A stretch of 64,000 bases of DNA from JAKIWV01 sp963773945 (GCA_963773945.1 CAVZDD010000005.1:372001-436000), one strand, 5' to 3'; positions 9,178-18,754 are shown, numbered from the stretch's first letter. Numbers and translations: made by a program. Notes: generated from the letters alone by a model not told the origin.

Positions 9178-9186
9178 CTCTTAAGG
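9178..9186 (-). promoter_or_regulatory. TATA-like box of the PPC-domain gene
   Basis: On the minus strand CCTTAAGAG is centred about 26 bp before ATG 9156, consistent with a leaderless transcript. It favours that start over ATG 9168. Confidence 0.35.
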
Positions 9187-9235
9187 GTGTTTCGGCAACC
9201 CCCGGGCAAAGTCTAATGGTCGTTCCACGGATTCG

Positions 9236-10066
9236 ATGGGGTACATGGTTCTGACCTCCTCTCCGGCCCCCATCCACCCGGCGGCAGCCCCCTCCGTAAT
9301 CGAGGCCCGTCTCTCCGCCGGGGGCCCGACCCTCGTCGCCCTCTCGGGCGGCGTGGACTCGTCGGTCGTGGCGATGTTGGCGCATCGGGCGCTGGGCGCG
9401 AAGTCGGTGGCCGTCACGCTGACCGGCCCGGCGGTGTCCTCCGAGGAGCTCGGAAGCGCCAGGGCCGTGGCCCGGCGGATCGGGATCCGGCACGTGGTGC
9501 TCACATCGGACCCGCTCTCAGACGATCGATACGCCGAGAACCCAACGAACCGATGCTACTTCTGCCGGAATCACGAGGGGGACCTTCTACGAAAATGGGG
9601 AACCGAAAACTCCGTTGAGGTCTACCTGGACGGGATTCATGTGGACGACCTGGGCGATGACCGCCCGGGGCTGCAAGCGATGAACGAGCACGGGTTCCGC
9701 CATCCCCTGGCCGAAGCCGGATGGTCGAAGATGGAGGTCCGAGCCTTCGCGCGTTCCGAAGGGCTTCCGAATTGGGAGCGACCGTCCAACGCGTGTCTGG
9801 CGTCGCGCATCACCCACGGACAACTGATCACGGTCCCGCTCCTCGAACGCGTGGGACGGGCCGAAGAGTGGCTCGCGGCCCGCGGATTCCGCCGGGTCCG
9901 CGTCCGAGTCGTAGGAGACCACGCTCGGGTCGAGGTGGGTTCCGACGAGGTTCCACGGCTGCTCGAAGCGACCAACGCCGAGCCGCTCCGGGAAGCGCTA
10001 CTGGGTTTCGGGTTCGCGTCCGTGGAGATTGATCCCGCCGGTTACCGGCCCCGGTTGAATGCATGA
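9236..10066 (+). CDS. larE: ATP-dependent sacrificial sulfur transferase LarE
   Basis: This 276-residue PP-loop ATPase has SGGVDSS at 37-43, a CYFC pair at 107-110 and Cys187 in RPSNACLASR. In LarE of Lactobacillus the equivalent Cys donates its sulfur to the nickel-pincer cofactor of lactate racemase, so this copy looks like the cysteine-sacrificing type. LarB and LarC are not nearby, so the cofactor pathway cannot be confirmed here. The ATGA overlap with uvrB means translational coupling is likely. The ATG start at 9236 lies 79 bp from the divergent PPC gene. Confidence 0.88.
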   Translation: MGYMVLTSSPAPIHPAAAPSVIEARLSAGGPTLVALSGGVDSSVVAMLAHRALGAKSVAVTLTGPAVSSEELGSARAVARRIGIRHVVLTSDPLSDDRYAENPTNRCYFCRNHEGDLLRKWGTENSVEVYLDGIHVDDLGDDRPGLQAMNEHGFRHPLAEAGWSKMEVRAFARSEGLPNWERPSNACLASRITHGQLITVPLLERVGRAEEWLAARGFRRVRVRVVGDHARVEVGSDEVPRLLEATNAEPLREALLGFGFASVEIDPAGYRPRLNA

Positions 10067-12129
10067 CGCCGGCTCGACGCGCTTCCCAGCTCCGGGGCCG
10101 AGCGCCGGCCCGGATGGACCCTACCCAGCAGTTCGAGCTCGACACGGAGCTGACGCCGCAGGGGGACCAGCCGAAGGCGATCGCCGAGCTGATCCGTCGG
10201 CTCCGGGCCGGGGAGCGCAACGAAACGTTGCTCGGTGTGACCGGCTCCGGCAAAACGTTCACGATGGCCCACGTAGTCCAGGAGCTTCAGCGGCCTACGT
10301 TGGTCGTCTCCCACAATAAGACACTCGCCGCGCAGCTCGTGAGCGAGTTCCGGGCGCTCTTCCCGCGGAACGCCGTCGAATATTTCGTCAGCTATTACGA
10401 CTATTACCAACCGGAAGCCTACGTCCCCCAGATCGACCTCTACATCGAGAAGGACGCCTCGATCAACGAGGAGATCGACAAGCTCCGCCACCGGGCGACC
10501 CAGGCGCTCCTGACGCGACGGGACGTGTTGATCGTTTCGTCGGTGAGCTGCATCTATGGTCTCGGCTCGCCGGAGGAGTACCGCGAGAACACCCTCATCC
10601 TGCGAAAGGGAGAATCGATCGGCCGACAGGCCCTCTTGGACCATCTGGTCCGCCTCAAGTATTCCCGCAATGACACCGAGTTTCAGCGTGGCCGCTTCCG
10701 GGTCCGCGGCGGCACGATCGATGTTCAGGGCGCCGGCGAGTCGCTCCACAGGGTCCTGCTCGAGGGCGATATCATCGTCGGACTCTACGAACTCGACCAC
10801 CTGACTCAGGAGGAGGTCCGCGAGGTCTCCGCTTTCACGGTGTTCCCGGCGACCCACTTCCTGACCATCGATACCCGGCTGGAGGAGGTCCTGGGCCAGA
10901 TCGATGCGGACAAGGTGACCCGCGTCAAGGAGCTCAACGCCGGGGGGCACCTCGTCGAGGCCCAGCGGCTGAAGAGCCGGACCGAGTACGACCTCGAGAT
11001 GATCCGGGAGACCGGCTATTGCAATGGGATCGAGAACTACTCGCGGTACTTTTCGGGCCGTCAACCCGGGGACCCCCCCTACACCCTGCTCGACTTCTTT
11101 CCCCCCGATTTTCTAACGTTCATCGACGAGTCGCATGTGACCCTCCCCCAGCTGCAAGGCATGTACAAGGGGGACCGGAGCCGAAAGGACAACCTCGTGG
11201 AGTTTGGCTGGCGGCTCCCCTCCTGCCGGGACAATCGCCCCCTCAAGTTCCCGGAGTTCCTGGGCCACGTCGGCCAGACCGTCTTCGTGTCGGCCACGCC
11301 CGGTCCCTTCGAGCTCAAGCATTCCGCGGGGATCGTCGAGCAGATCATCCGACCGACGGGCCTCGTCGACCCGATCATCGACGTCCGGCCGCTGAAGGGC
11401 CACATCGCCGACCTGATCGAGGAACTTCGACGCCAGGTGGAACACAACGAGCGGTCGCTCGTCACCACGCTCACCAAGGCGACGTCCGAGGAACTCTCGG
11501 CCTACCTGGCGAACCTGAACTTCAAGGTCCGATACCTCCACTCCGATGTCGAGACGCTGAAGCGGATCGAGATCCTGCGCGACCTTCGAGTCGGCCGGTT
11601 CGACATTCTCGTGGGCATCAACCTCCTTCGGGAGGGGCTCGACCTTCCCGAGGTGAGCCTGGTCGCGATCCTCGACGCCGACAAGGAGGGGTACTTCCGG
11701 AGCGACACCTCGTTGATCCAGACGGCCGGGCGAGCGAGCCGCAACGTGGCCGGCCGCGTGGTCCTCTACGCCGACCGAGTGACCGGTTCGATGGCCCGGG
11801 CCATCGCCGAGACGACGCGCCGTCGGGAGATCCAGCTGGCCTACAACCGGGAGCACGGCATCGTGCCCGAGTCGATTGTCAAGGAGGTCCGCTCGCTGCT
11901 CGCCACGTCGGACGAAGCGGAGTCCGGCGAACTTTCGACCTCGGGTCTCGGCAAGAAGTGGAAGGAGCGGCTACCGATGCTTATGGCGAACCTCGAGGAG
12001 GAAATGCGCCTCGCGGCGGAGCGCCTCGACTTCGAAGAGGCGGCGCGGATCCGGGACCGGATCCGCGATATCGAACGGAAGGCGGGCCTTACCCGGGGCA
12101 TGCGGTCATCGGCCCGCGCGTCCGCCTAG
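10063..12129 (+). CDS. uvrB: Excinuclease ABC subunit UvrB
   Basis: UvrB is the damage-verifying helicase-like subunit of bacterial-type nucleotide excision repair. In 688 residues: Walker A GVTGSGKT (58-65), the beta-hairpin motif YYDYYQPEAY (111-120), FIDESHVTLPQLQGMY, helicase motifs around INLLREGLDLPEVSLVAILD and QTAGRASRN, and a C-terminal UVR coiled coil (about 640-675) for UvrC contact. ATG 10063 overlaps the larE stop; Met18 (10114) is an alternative. Archaeal uvrABC genes are generally thought to come from bacteria. uvrA and uvrC are not in this window. Confidence 0.97.
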   Translation: MTPARRASQLRGRAPARMDPTQQFELDTELTPQGDQPKAIAELIRRLRAGERNETLLGVTGSGKTFTMAHVVQELQRPTLVVSHNKTLAAQLVSEFRALFPRNAVEYFVSYYDYYQPEAYVPQIDLYIEKDASINEEIDKLRHRATQALLTRRDVLIVSSVSCIYGLGSPEEYRENTLILRKGESIGRQALLDHLVRLKYSRNDTEFQRGRFRVRGGTIDVQGAGESLHRVLLEGDIIVGLYELDHLTQEEVREVSAFTVFPATHFLTIDTRLEEVLGQIDADKVTRVKELNAGGHLVEAQRLKSRTEYDLEMIRETGYCNGIENYSRYFSGRQPGDPPYTLLDFFPPDFLTFIDESHVTLPQLQGMYKGDRSRKDNLVEFGWRLPSCRDNRPLKFPEFLGHVGQTVFVSATPGPFELKHSAGIVEQIIRPTGLVDPIIDVRPLKGHIADLIEELRRQVEHNERSLVTTLTKATSEELSAYLANLNFKVRYLHSDVETLKRIEILRDLRVGRFDILVGINLLREGLDLPEVSLVAILDADKEGYFRSDTSLIQTAGRASRNVAGRVVLYADRVTGSMARAIAETTRRREIQLAYNREHGIVPESIVKEVRSLLATSDEAESGELSTSGLGKKWKERLPMLMANLEEEMRLAAERLDFEEAARIRDRIRDIERKAGLTRGMRSSARASA

Positions 12130-13334
12130 CCGGACCTGGCGCCTGGTGCCACCGACCTCTCGCCGCCCGTCGGTACGGACGGAGGGGCCTTGCGGCCCCG
12201 ACGTCCCCGAACGTAGAATCCCTCGATCGCGATCAACGAGACCGCCGTGGCACCGATGGAGAAGACGAACAGGCCGACCGGCCCCGCGAGGAAGAACGCG
12301 GCGCTTCCCGCGAGCGGGCCGAGGCTCCACAGCGTGGAGTTGATGAGCGAGAAGAGACCGAGGTACTCCGCCCGTCGACCCGCCGGCGCCAGGCGGGCCA
12401 CCCACGACAGCATCGCGGGGCTCAGGAACGCGAAACCGAGGTTTCGGAAGCCCTGGGCCGGCAGCAGCTGGACCCAGTTGGTCGCCACGAGGAACGCCAC
12501 GATACCGACGATCGAAAGACCGGTGCCCCATAGCAAGCCCTTAATCTCGCCGATATCGTCGACGAGCCGGCCGATCGGGAGGGCCGTGAGCGCCATCGTG
12601 GCGAGGCCCGCGATCGCCACGAGGGATACCTCGAAGAGATTCGCGCCGAGGACACCGGCGTAGATCCCGTAGAACGCGCCGACGGCCCCGGCGCCGAGCG
12701 AGCGGACCGAGACGGTCGTCGAAAAGTAGGCCACCTCCTTCATTTCCCCCAACGGGCGCCGGGTCGGCGTGCCGACCTTCCGGTCGTCGGGAACTCGAAT
12801 CAGGAGGATCGCCAGCGTTCCGACCTGTACCAGGGCCACGAAGTAGAACAGGAAGTGGAAGCCCAGGTCGAGGACGAGCACGCCGACGATCAGGAACCCC
12901 GCGATGCCTCCTCCGGAACTCGCTGCATTCAGGAGGCCGTAGGCGCCGCCTCGCTGCTTGTCCCTCGTGACATCGGCGACATAGGCGTTCAGCGCGGGGC
13001 CGCCCATCGATAGGATCGTGGTTCCGGCAATGAAGGCGAACCCGGCGGCGAGGTAGCCGGGCTGGAACGGGATCGAAAGATAGAGAGGGAGGGCGCCCAG
13101 TTCGGCCCCAATCAGAAACGGTCGCCGGCGGCCGACGCGGTCCGACCAGCGGCCGGCCAGCGGTTGGACGAGGCTGCCCGCGACGTACGCCACGGAGGTG
13201 AAGGCCAGCGTGAGCGGGATCGGCGCATGGTCGACCTCGACCATGAAGACCGGGAAAAAGACGAGGAAGACCCCGGACCGGTTGCTCGACAGCAGGGAAT
13301 AGAGGGAGAGGCCCACCAGGGTCCGGTCGACCAC
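12126..13334 (-). CDS. Major facilitator superfamily transporter
   Basis: This is a 402-residue membrane transporter with about 11-12 hydrophobic segments. The loop 2-3 MFS motif appears as AGRWSDRVGRRRPFLIG near residue 62. Its best-conserved features place it with the drug/metabolite exporters of the MFS, but the substrate cannot be told. The start is GTG 13334; a TATA-like CTAAATATGG on the minus strand lies about 22-26 bp upstream. Its stop overlaps that of uvrB (convergent). Confidence 0.82.
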   Translation of the reverse strand: MVDRTLVGLSLYSLLSSNRSGVFLVFFPVFMVEVDHAPIPLTLAFTSVAYVAGSLVQPLAGRWSDRVGRRRPFLIGAELGALPLYLSIPFQPGYLAAGFAFIAGTTILSMGGPALNAYVADVTRDKQRGGAYGLLNAASSGGGIAGFLIVGVLVLDLGFHFLFYFVALVQVGTLAILLIRVPDDRKVGTPTRRPLGEMKEVAYFSTTVSVRSLGAGAVGAFYGIYAGVLGANLFEVSLVAIAGLATMALTALPIGRLVDDIGEIKGLLWGTGLSIVGIVAFLVATNWVQLLPAQGFRNLGFAFLSPAMLSWVARLAPAGRRAEYLGLFSLINSTLWSLGPLAGSAAFFLAGPVGLFVFSIGATAVSLIAIEGFYVRGRRGRKAPPSVPTGGERSVAPGARSG

Positions 13335-13423
13335 AATCCCTCGGACCGCGACCCATATTTAGGCCGCGCGCCGGCCCGGACGCTTCGGCGAGCCTCTTTT
13401 GAGCCGGGGGCGGTCCGGCCGAC

Positions 13424-14239
13424 GTGGCATCCCCCGCGCCGGCCCCGGACCGCTCGACCGGACTCGGGCTGCTCCGACGCAGCGGCGCGGTGACCGAGCT
13501 GCTCTTCCTGCACGAGTGCGCGACGCGCGAAGTCGCCCAGCTGCGCCCCGTGGCGCAGCGGTTGGGCCTCACGGTGCAGGCCGCCTCGCACATTTTCCGA
13601 CAGCTACGACGACGCGGGCTCGCCGAGGTGCGGAACGACCTCTATCGTCCCACCGTGGCCGGCATCGCCTGGTTGCATGCGGCCTTCGGGTCCGTCCGGG
13701 AAGACCTGGACGAGCGGTTGGCCCGATTGCACGTCATCCGATCCACGCGGGCGGTAGCCCGTGGCCCCATCGTGGCGAACGGCCGGGTCGTTCTCGAGGT
13801 CCGGCGCGGGGTCCTTGAGGCCCGGGCGGGGACCCAGGGCTCTTCCCGCGGAAGGGCCAGACACCGGGCGCGCACCGGCGACCTCGTGGAGGTGGTGGAT
13901 CTCGAGGGGATTGTCCCGCTCGAATCGGCCGAGATCCGGATCGTGACCGTTCCCGACTCGGATGCCCTCGACCCGCGGGTGTTGGGCCAGCTCCGAACGT
14001 TGGTGAAGGAGACCCCCGAAGGGTTACTGGCCGCCTCCGGCGTCGAAGCCTATCATTGGCTCGGGCGAGCCTCCCCTCGGCCGGTCCTTCGCTACGCGGT
14101 CGCCGCCTCGGCTCTGGAGGCGTCCCGGGTCGGTGTACCGACCACCCTCGTGGTACTGGAGAGCGACCTCCCGCGACTGCTGGCGCGATTCGACCAGCCC
14201 CAGCCGCCGCCGATCACGGTCCGTCGATTACGAGGATAA
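13424..14239 (+). CDS. Winged-helix (MarR-like) transcriptional regulator with C-terminal effector-like domain
   Basis: Residues about 20-75 form a winged helix-turn-helix (LRPVAQRLGLTVQAASHIFRQLRRRGLAEVRNDLYRPTVAG). The remaining ~190 residues carry a beta-rich stretch (ARGPIVANGRVVLEVRRGVLEAR) and an alpha/beta segment with EGLLAASGVEAYHWLGRA; I do not recognise this domain with certainty. Archaeal proteins of this layout are annotated as MarR-like regulators. The start is GTG 13424. The 3' end overlaps btuD by 12 bp in convergent orientation. It could regulate the neighbouring MFS pump or the importer, but nothing in the sequence decides this. Confidence 0.7.
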   Translation: MASPAPAPDRSTGLGLLRRSGAVTELLFLHECATREVAQLRPVAQRLGLTVQAASHIFRQLRRRGLAEVRNDLYRPTVAGIAWLHAAFGSVREDLDERLARLHVIRSTRAVARGPIVANGRVVLEVRRGVLEARAGTQGSSRGRARHRARTGDLVEVVDLEGIVPLESAEIRIVTVPDSDALDPRVLGQLRTLVKETPEGLLAASGVEAYHWLGRASPRPVLRYAVAASALEASRVGVPTTLVVLESDLPRLLARFDQPQPPPITVRRLRG

Positions 14240-15565
14240 CGCGGGTTCCGCGTGCTCGTCCGGCGAAGACGGAGGAAAGGGAACGCGGAGGTCCGCGCGC
14301 AGTCGCGCGATGAGCTCGGGGATGTCCGCGGCGTCCCGGGCTCCGGCCGCCAGAAGTCGCGCGCGGATCTTCTGGGCTGCTCCGCCCGTGAAATCGCGTT
14401 TCGCGAGGGTCCCTCCGTCGAGGAAGTAGACCGGGCAGTGTTCTGCGAAGGGGAGTACATCCTCCAGGTTGGCTACGTTGGCCGGCCCGACCGCGAACGG
14501 GGCCAGCACGATAGCCCTGGCGGCACCCAGGAGCCGGCGGTTCTGCTGCCGGGCCTCCTCTCCGATGGCGGAAAACGGGGCCTCCACCGCCGTGGGCACC
14601 CCCAGCTCCTGGGCGGTCTCGGTGTCGGTGTCAAGGAGGGCCAGCACGCCGGCGCTGAGCACGAACCCTTCTTCGATGAGCGTGTGCAGGCAGGGCGAGG
14701 CGGCCCCGCCGCCGCCCACGATGTGCACCGGACCGAGCAACCGCCCCGGTGAGCCCGGGGGCGGTTCGAGATGGAAGGGAAGGGTCGGGAGAATGTACGG
14801 GAGTCCCGTGCGAGCGTCCCGTCGGATCTCCGCGTCGATCCCCCACACGCTCCGGAGGAGGGCCGTGGAGAGGACCTGCTCCGGGCGACCGTCTTCGACG
14901 ACGCGGCCCCGGGAGAAGACCACCACCCGGTCCGCGTACCGCGTCGCGAGGTTGAGGTCGTGCATCGCCGCGACCACACACCGCTCGGCCCCCCGGCGCC
15001 ACCTCTGCAAGCGGTCCAGCAGCTCGAGTTGGTGCGCGATGTCGAGATGGGAGGTCGGCTCGTCGAGCAGCAGGATCGGGGCATCCTGGGTCAGCGCGCG
15101 GGCGAGCAGAACCCGTTGTCGCTCGCCTCCGCTGATCTCCCAGATTCCCGACGTTCGTCGGTCCCAAAGATTCACCGAACGCAAGGCCTCCTCGGCGCGC
15201 GCGTAGTCGTCCGAGTTCTCGGAGTAGAACGGGGGAACGTGGGCGTACCGGCCAAAGAGAACGTAATCAAGGATCGCCACGTTCTCCTGGGGCTGTTCCT
15301 CCTGCGGCAGCCAGGCCATCCGCCGGGCGCGCTCCCGGAACGAGAGCGCGCTGACCGAGGTTCCTTGGACGTGGATCTGTCCCTCGGCCGGCGGGATCAA
15401 CCCGAGGACGGCCCGGACGAACGTCGTCTTCCCGGCCCCATTCGGACCCACCAGGGCCACGAGTTCCCCGGGGCGGATGGTGAGCGAAACGCTCTGGATG
15501 CCGATCCGGGTCCCGTACCGCACCGTCAGTCCCACGATGTCGAGGAGGGGCGACGTCTCCGTCAT
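14228..15565 (-). CDS. btuD: Cobalamin/siderophore-type ABC importer ATPase with archaeal C-terminal extension (BtuD-like)
   Basis: Residues 1-255 are an ABC ATPase of the FecE/BtuD family: Walker A GPNGAGKT, Q-loop LPQEEQ, signature ISGGERQR, Walker B ILLLDEP, H-loop AMHD. Residues about 275-445 form a second alpha/beta domain (VHIVGGGGAASP...LLDTDTETAQELGVPTAVEAPF). A similar extension is found on archaeal BtuD proteins such as that of Halobacterium; its role is unknown. ATG 15565 overlaps the btuC stop by 4 bp, so the minus-strand order is binding protein, permease, ATPase. Cobalamin is the likely cargo, though heme or siderophore cannot be excluded. Confidence 0.82.
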   Translation of the reverse strand: MTETSPLLDIVGLTVRYGTRIGIQSVSLTIRPGELVALVGPNGAGKTTFVRAVLGLIPPAEGQIHVQGTSVSALSFRERARRMAWLPQEEQPQENVAILDYVLFGRYAHVPPFYSENSDDYARAEEALRSVNLWDRRTSGIWEISGGERQRVLLARALTQDAPILLLDEPTSHLDIAHQLELLDRLQRWRRGAERCVVAAMHDLNLATRYADRVVVFSRGRVVEDGRPEQVLSTALLRSVWGIDAEIRRDARTGLPYILPTLPFHLEPPPGSPGRLLGPVHIVGGGGAASPCLHTLIEEGFVLSAGVLALLDTDTETAQELGVPTAVEAPFSAIGEEARQQNRRLLGAARAIVLAPFAVGPANVANLEDVLPFAEHCPVYFLDGGTLAKRDFTGGAAQKIRARLLAAGARDAADIPELIARLRADLRVPFPPSSPDEHAEPALSS

Positions 15566-16701
15566 GGCGTCGAGGGCGTCCCGGGCGTAGCGGGCCGTCG
15601 GTACAAAAGATACAGGAAGAAGAGGGCGCCGGTGAACGCCATCGGGACCCCCACGGGGACCTCGGTGCCCGGGAATGCCACGAGGGCCAGGTCGCGGGCG
15701 CCGAGCACGAAGATCGCGCCCACCAGCGCGGACGCCGGGATGACGCGGCGGTAATCAACCCCGATGAGACGACGCACGACGTGCGGCGATACGAGGCCCA
15801 CGAACCCAATGATGCCGGCGAACGCGACCGCGAAGGAGGTACAGAGCGAAGCCAGGAGGATCGTCCGGATCCGGACTTGCCGGGCGTTGACGCCCAGGCT
15901 CTGTGCCACCTCGGGACCCAACTGCAGTAGGTTCAGGTCCCGCCCGTATACCGCGAGGAGGGCGCCGGTCGCCGCGACCCCGGCCAGGACGATGCCCACC
16001 TGGGTCCAGGTCGCCCCGTCCAATCCTCCCAGCAGCCAGAAACTCACCTGCAGATCACCGTTCACATTGTAGAGCAGCGCGAGCACCAGGAGCGCGGAAA
16101 AAAACGAGCTGAGAGCAACGCCCGTGAGCAGCAGGGTGGTCACCGAGCTCCTCGGGCTCCGGGCCGCCACCAGGACGACCACGCCGGAAAAGAGCGCTCC
16201 TCCGAATGCGAACAACGGGAGCGTCAGGTTGGCCTCGGCGAGCCCGATGTGCAGCACGAAGAGCAGGGCCGCACCGACCGCCGCGCCCGAAGAAAGTCCG
16301 AGAAGATACGGGTCCGCCAGGGGGTTACGGAACGTCCCCTGCAGGGAGGCGCCCGAGAGGCCGAGCGCCGCTCCGACGAGCAGTCCAAGCAGCACCTGGG
16401 GAACGTAGTTTTCCCAGACGATCTGGATCAGGATCGCGCAGCGGCTCGCCGATAGCGACGGGACGGCGCAGGCCCCTCCGGGAAGCGCTCCTCCCAGAAG
16501 CCGTTGCGCCACAATCCCGAGGGTAGTGGAGTACGGGATGGGGACGTCGCCCAGTAGCACGGACCCGAGGATGAGCGCCCCGAGCCCCCCGAAAAGGACC
16601 AGGAGATTTCGTCGCGGAGCGTGCCGGACGACGTCAGGGGAAGCGGATTCCCGGGCCTCGCTCCGGAGGCCGAGGTGGCGGGAAGCGTCCCCCGCGACCA
16701 A
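15562..16701 (-). CDS. btuC: FecCD/BtuC-type ABC importer permease
   Basis: This 379-residue integral membrane protein of the FecCD family has about 9-10 transmembrane segments. It shows the family segments GLSGASLQGTFRNPLADPYLLGLSSGA and AFAGIIGFVGLVSPHVVRRLIG, the latter containing the coupling region for the ATPase. The start is TTG 16701, only a few bases from the stop of the binding protein; a later start is possible because the first ~30 residues are hydrophilic. It forms one operon with the ATPase and the binding protein. Confidence 0.85.
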   Translation of the reverse strand: MVAGDASRHLGLRSEARESASPDVVRHAPRRNLLVLFGGLGALILGSVLLGDVPIPYSTTLGIVAQRLLGGALPGGACAVPSLSASRCAILIQIVWENYVPQVLLGLLVGAALGLSGASLQGTFRNPLADPYLLGLSSGAAVGAALLFVLHIGLAEANLTLPLFAFGGALFSGVVVLVAARSPRSSVTTLLLTGVALSSFFSALLVLALLYNVNGDLQVSFWLLGGLDGATWTQVGIVLAGVAATGALLAVYGRDLNLLQLGPEVAQSLGVNARQVRIRTILLASLCTSFAVAFAGIIGFVGLVSPHVVRRLIGVDYRRVIPASALVGAIFVLGARDLALVAFPGTEVPVGVPMAFTGALFFLYLLYRRPATPGTPSTP

Positions 16702-16705
16702 GGTC

Positions 16706-17758
16706 TTACGCGCCCGGCAGGTTCGGATAGAGGATCTGGATGAACATCGGGACGGACAGGACCATGGTCGGCCCCACCTCCGTCATCACGGTGACATCGA
16801 TGCCGGTCACATTCCCGTTCTGCACCGCGGGGATGCTCGACCAGTCGGGGCCGGCCTGGTACGCGGTCAGGTTGATGCCGAAACCGGTTCCGTAGATGAC
16901 CACCGACGGATTATCGAAGAGCACCTGGCTCCCGGAAAGTTCCGGCGACGAGGTGGGAGCGTTGCCCGCGATGTTCACCCCGCCCGCCAGTTCGATGAGG
17001 GATTGCCCGAAGCTGCCGGGGCCGAACGTGTAGTACCCAGCGTCCGGTTCACCGGCGGCGATCGGGTAGAACGTCATCAGTACCGATCGCAGGGCGGTGC
17101 CGTTGTTCGTCAGATTGGTCAGGAAGGACGAGGACTGGCTCAGGACCGTCTGCAGCTGGGTGACGAGGTGCGCCGAGGAGGCTCCGGCCCCGAAGATCGT
17201 CGCGGTCATCTCCACATCATACACGACGCTGCCGAGGGTGCTCGGGCCATAGAACACGACCGGAATCCCGTAGGTCGACGACCACTCCTCGAGTCCGGAC
17301 ACTTCGACGATGGTCGCGGCGAGGACGACCTGAGGGCTGAAGTCGAGCATGTCGGCCGAGCTTACGTGGGGATACGCCAGGATGCACATGGAAGGCGTCA
17401 GGTCCCAGAGAGTGACTTGGGCCGGGGCGTAGTCGCCCTCGAGGCCTCCGAGGGAGGCGTTCGAGCAGTCGATGCCCACGACGTGACTGCGCAACCCGAG
17501 GCGGTACATCGTATCCATGACACTGGGGCCCAGTACCACGGCCCGGGCGGGATTGGCCGGCAAGGTCACGGACCGACCGAGATCGTCGGTTACAGTCACG
17601 GCGGAGTGCGCGGTCGAGGTGGGGCGGAGTTCGAAATAGACGGCAGTTCCTCCCACCGAGACGCCGGCGACGACGACCGCCACGGCGATGACCAAACTCA
17701 GGGGAACCGCATGTCGAGGCGCCGGGCTCGGGACGCCCGGAGACGAATTCAAAGACAT
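16706..17758 (-). CDS. btuF: Membrane-anchored ABC importer substrate-binding protein (BtuF-like)
   Basis: In 350 residues, an N-terminal membrane anchor (about 18-42, SLVIAVAVVVAGVSVGG) is followed by a class III periplasmic-binding fold: VTVTDDLGRSVTLPANPARAVVLGPSVMDTMYRLGL is the classic start of FepB/BtuF proteins. Further helical backbone and second lobe follow to the end. Many N-linked glycosylation-type sequons (NLT, NGT, NVT) fit a surface protein. It is first in the operon with btuC and btuD, with a strong TATA box 25-28 bp before the ATG. The ligand is inferred from context. Confidence 0.82.
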   Translation of the reverse strand: MSLNSSPGVPSPAPRHAVPLSLVIAVAVVVAGVSVGGTAVYFELRPTSTAHSAVTVTDDLGRSVTLPANPARAVVLGPSVMDTMYRLGLRSHVVGIDCSNASLGGLEGDYAPAQVTLWDLTPSMCILAYPHVSSADMLDFSPQVVLAATIVEVSGLEEWSSTYGIPVVFYGPSTLGSVVYDVEMTATIFGAGASSAHLVTQLQTVLSQSSSFLTNLTNNGTALRSVLMTFYPIAAGEPDAGYYTFGPGSFGQSLIELAGGVNIAGNAPTSSPELSGSQVLFDNPSVVIYGTGFGINLTAYQAGPDWSSIPAVQNGNVTGIDVTVMTEVGPTMVLSVPMFIQILYPNLPGA

Positions 17759-17780
17759 TGTAATTCAGGCAAACACAGTT

Positions 17781-17790
17781 TACTATAAAT
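17781..17790 (-). promoter_or_regulatory. TATA box of the btuFCD-type operon
   Basis: Minus-strand ATTTATAGTA is centred about 27 bp before ATG 17758 in an AT-rich patch that stands out from GC-rich surroundings. Good archaeal TATA match with leaderless spacing. Confidence 0.55.
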
Positions 17791-17836
17791 CCTTCTGGCC
17801 CAGGAACCTTGCCGCCGTCGGATTTCGGGGCGTCCC

Positions 17837-18754
17837 CTAGGGGTCGACGCGTTCGAACGCGTCGCCAGGACCGGACCACCCGAACTCGTCCGGATGGAAG
17901 AGGTGGGCGAACAGCCGGGCCCCTTGCGCGACGCGGGGGCCCGGGCGGGAGACGTATGAATCGGCGTCCACGGCGAACACGCGACCGTTCCGAACGGCGG
18001 GGATCGACTCCCAGCCGGGCAGGTCCTTCAACCGAGCCGCCTCCTCCCGGACCCGCGGTAAGTGATACCCGCACGGTGCTACGACCAGCACTTCCGGGGC
18101 CCACCGGAGCACCTCTTCCCACGGGATTCGGGTGGAGTCCACGCCCCGGTGCGCGAGGCCGTCCACCCCACCTGCCGCGTCGACCATCTCGGGCACCCAA
18201 TGGCCCGCGCAGAAGACCGGGTCTACCCACTCCATGCAGAAGACCCGGGGGCGTGACAGTCCCCGAGCCGTTTCGGCCCGGAGTTCCGCCAGGTCGTCCT
18301 GCATCGAGGCCGTGAGGCGATTCGCCTCCGCTTCCCGCCCGGCATGGCTTCCGAGGTCGCGGATATTGTCGAAGATCCCGTCCAGCGAGTGCGGCGTCAT
18401 CCACAGGACCTTGGGAGGGGGATGCAGTCCGGCCAGCGCCCGGGTCACCTCGGTACCCGATGGGGCGCAGACTTGGCAGAGGTTCTGGGTCATCAGGAGG
18501 TCCGGGTGGGCGGCCCGAAGGATCTCCTCGTCCACGAGATAGAGCGTCCCCTGTTCGTGCACCTGGCGGCTTACCCGGGCGTCGATCTCCTTCGCCGAGA
18601 GCCCGGTCAGGTCGACGGCGAGGTGCACCACGACCGGCTTGGACCGGGCTTCGACGGGATAATCGCACTCGTGAGAGACCGCTCGCAGTTCGCCGCCAAG
18701 TCCGAGGGCATAGGCCATCTCGGTCGCGGCGGGCAAGAACGAGACGATGTTCAT
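17837..18754 (-). CDS. Second cobalamin/ferric-type substrate-binding protein, no signal peptide
   Basis: This 305-residue protein starts MNIVSFLPAATEMAYALGLGGELRAVSHECDYP, which matches the short BtuF-like helical-backbone binding proteins. It continues with DLLMTQNLCQVCAPSG, RVFCMEWVDPVFCAGHWVPEMVDAAGG and WESIPAVRNGRVFAVDADSYVSRPGPR. ATG 18754 is chosen because the longer frame upstream reads as antisense low-complexity. Unlike the gene beside it there is no signal or anchor, so the protein may be cytosolic or enter by another route. It sits just before the importer operon on the same strand and may be a second receptor or a B12-scavenging accessory. Confidence 0.8.
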   Translation of the reverse strand: MNIVSFLPAATEMAYALGLGGELRAVSHECDYPVEARSKPVVVHLAVDLTGLSAKEIDARVSRQVHEQGTLYLVDEEILRAAHPDLLMTQNLCQVCAPSGTEVTRALAGLHPPPKVLWMTPHSLDGIFDNIRDLGSHAGREAEANRLTASMQDDLAELRAETARGLSRPRVFCMEWVDPVFCAGHWVPEMVDAAGGVDGLAHRGVDSTRIPWEEVLRWAPEVLVVAPCGYHLPRVREEAARLKDLPGWESIPAVRNGRVFAVDADSYVSRPGPRVAQGARLFAHLFHPDEFGWSGPGDAFERVDP

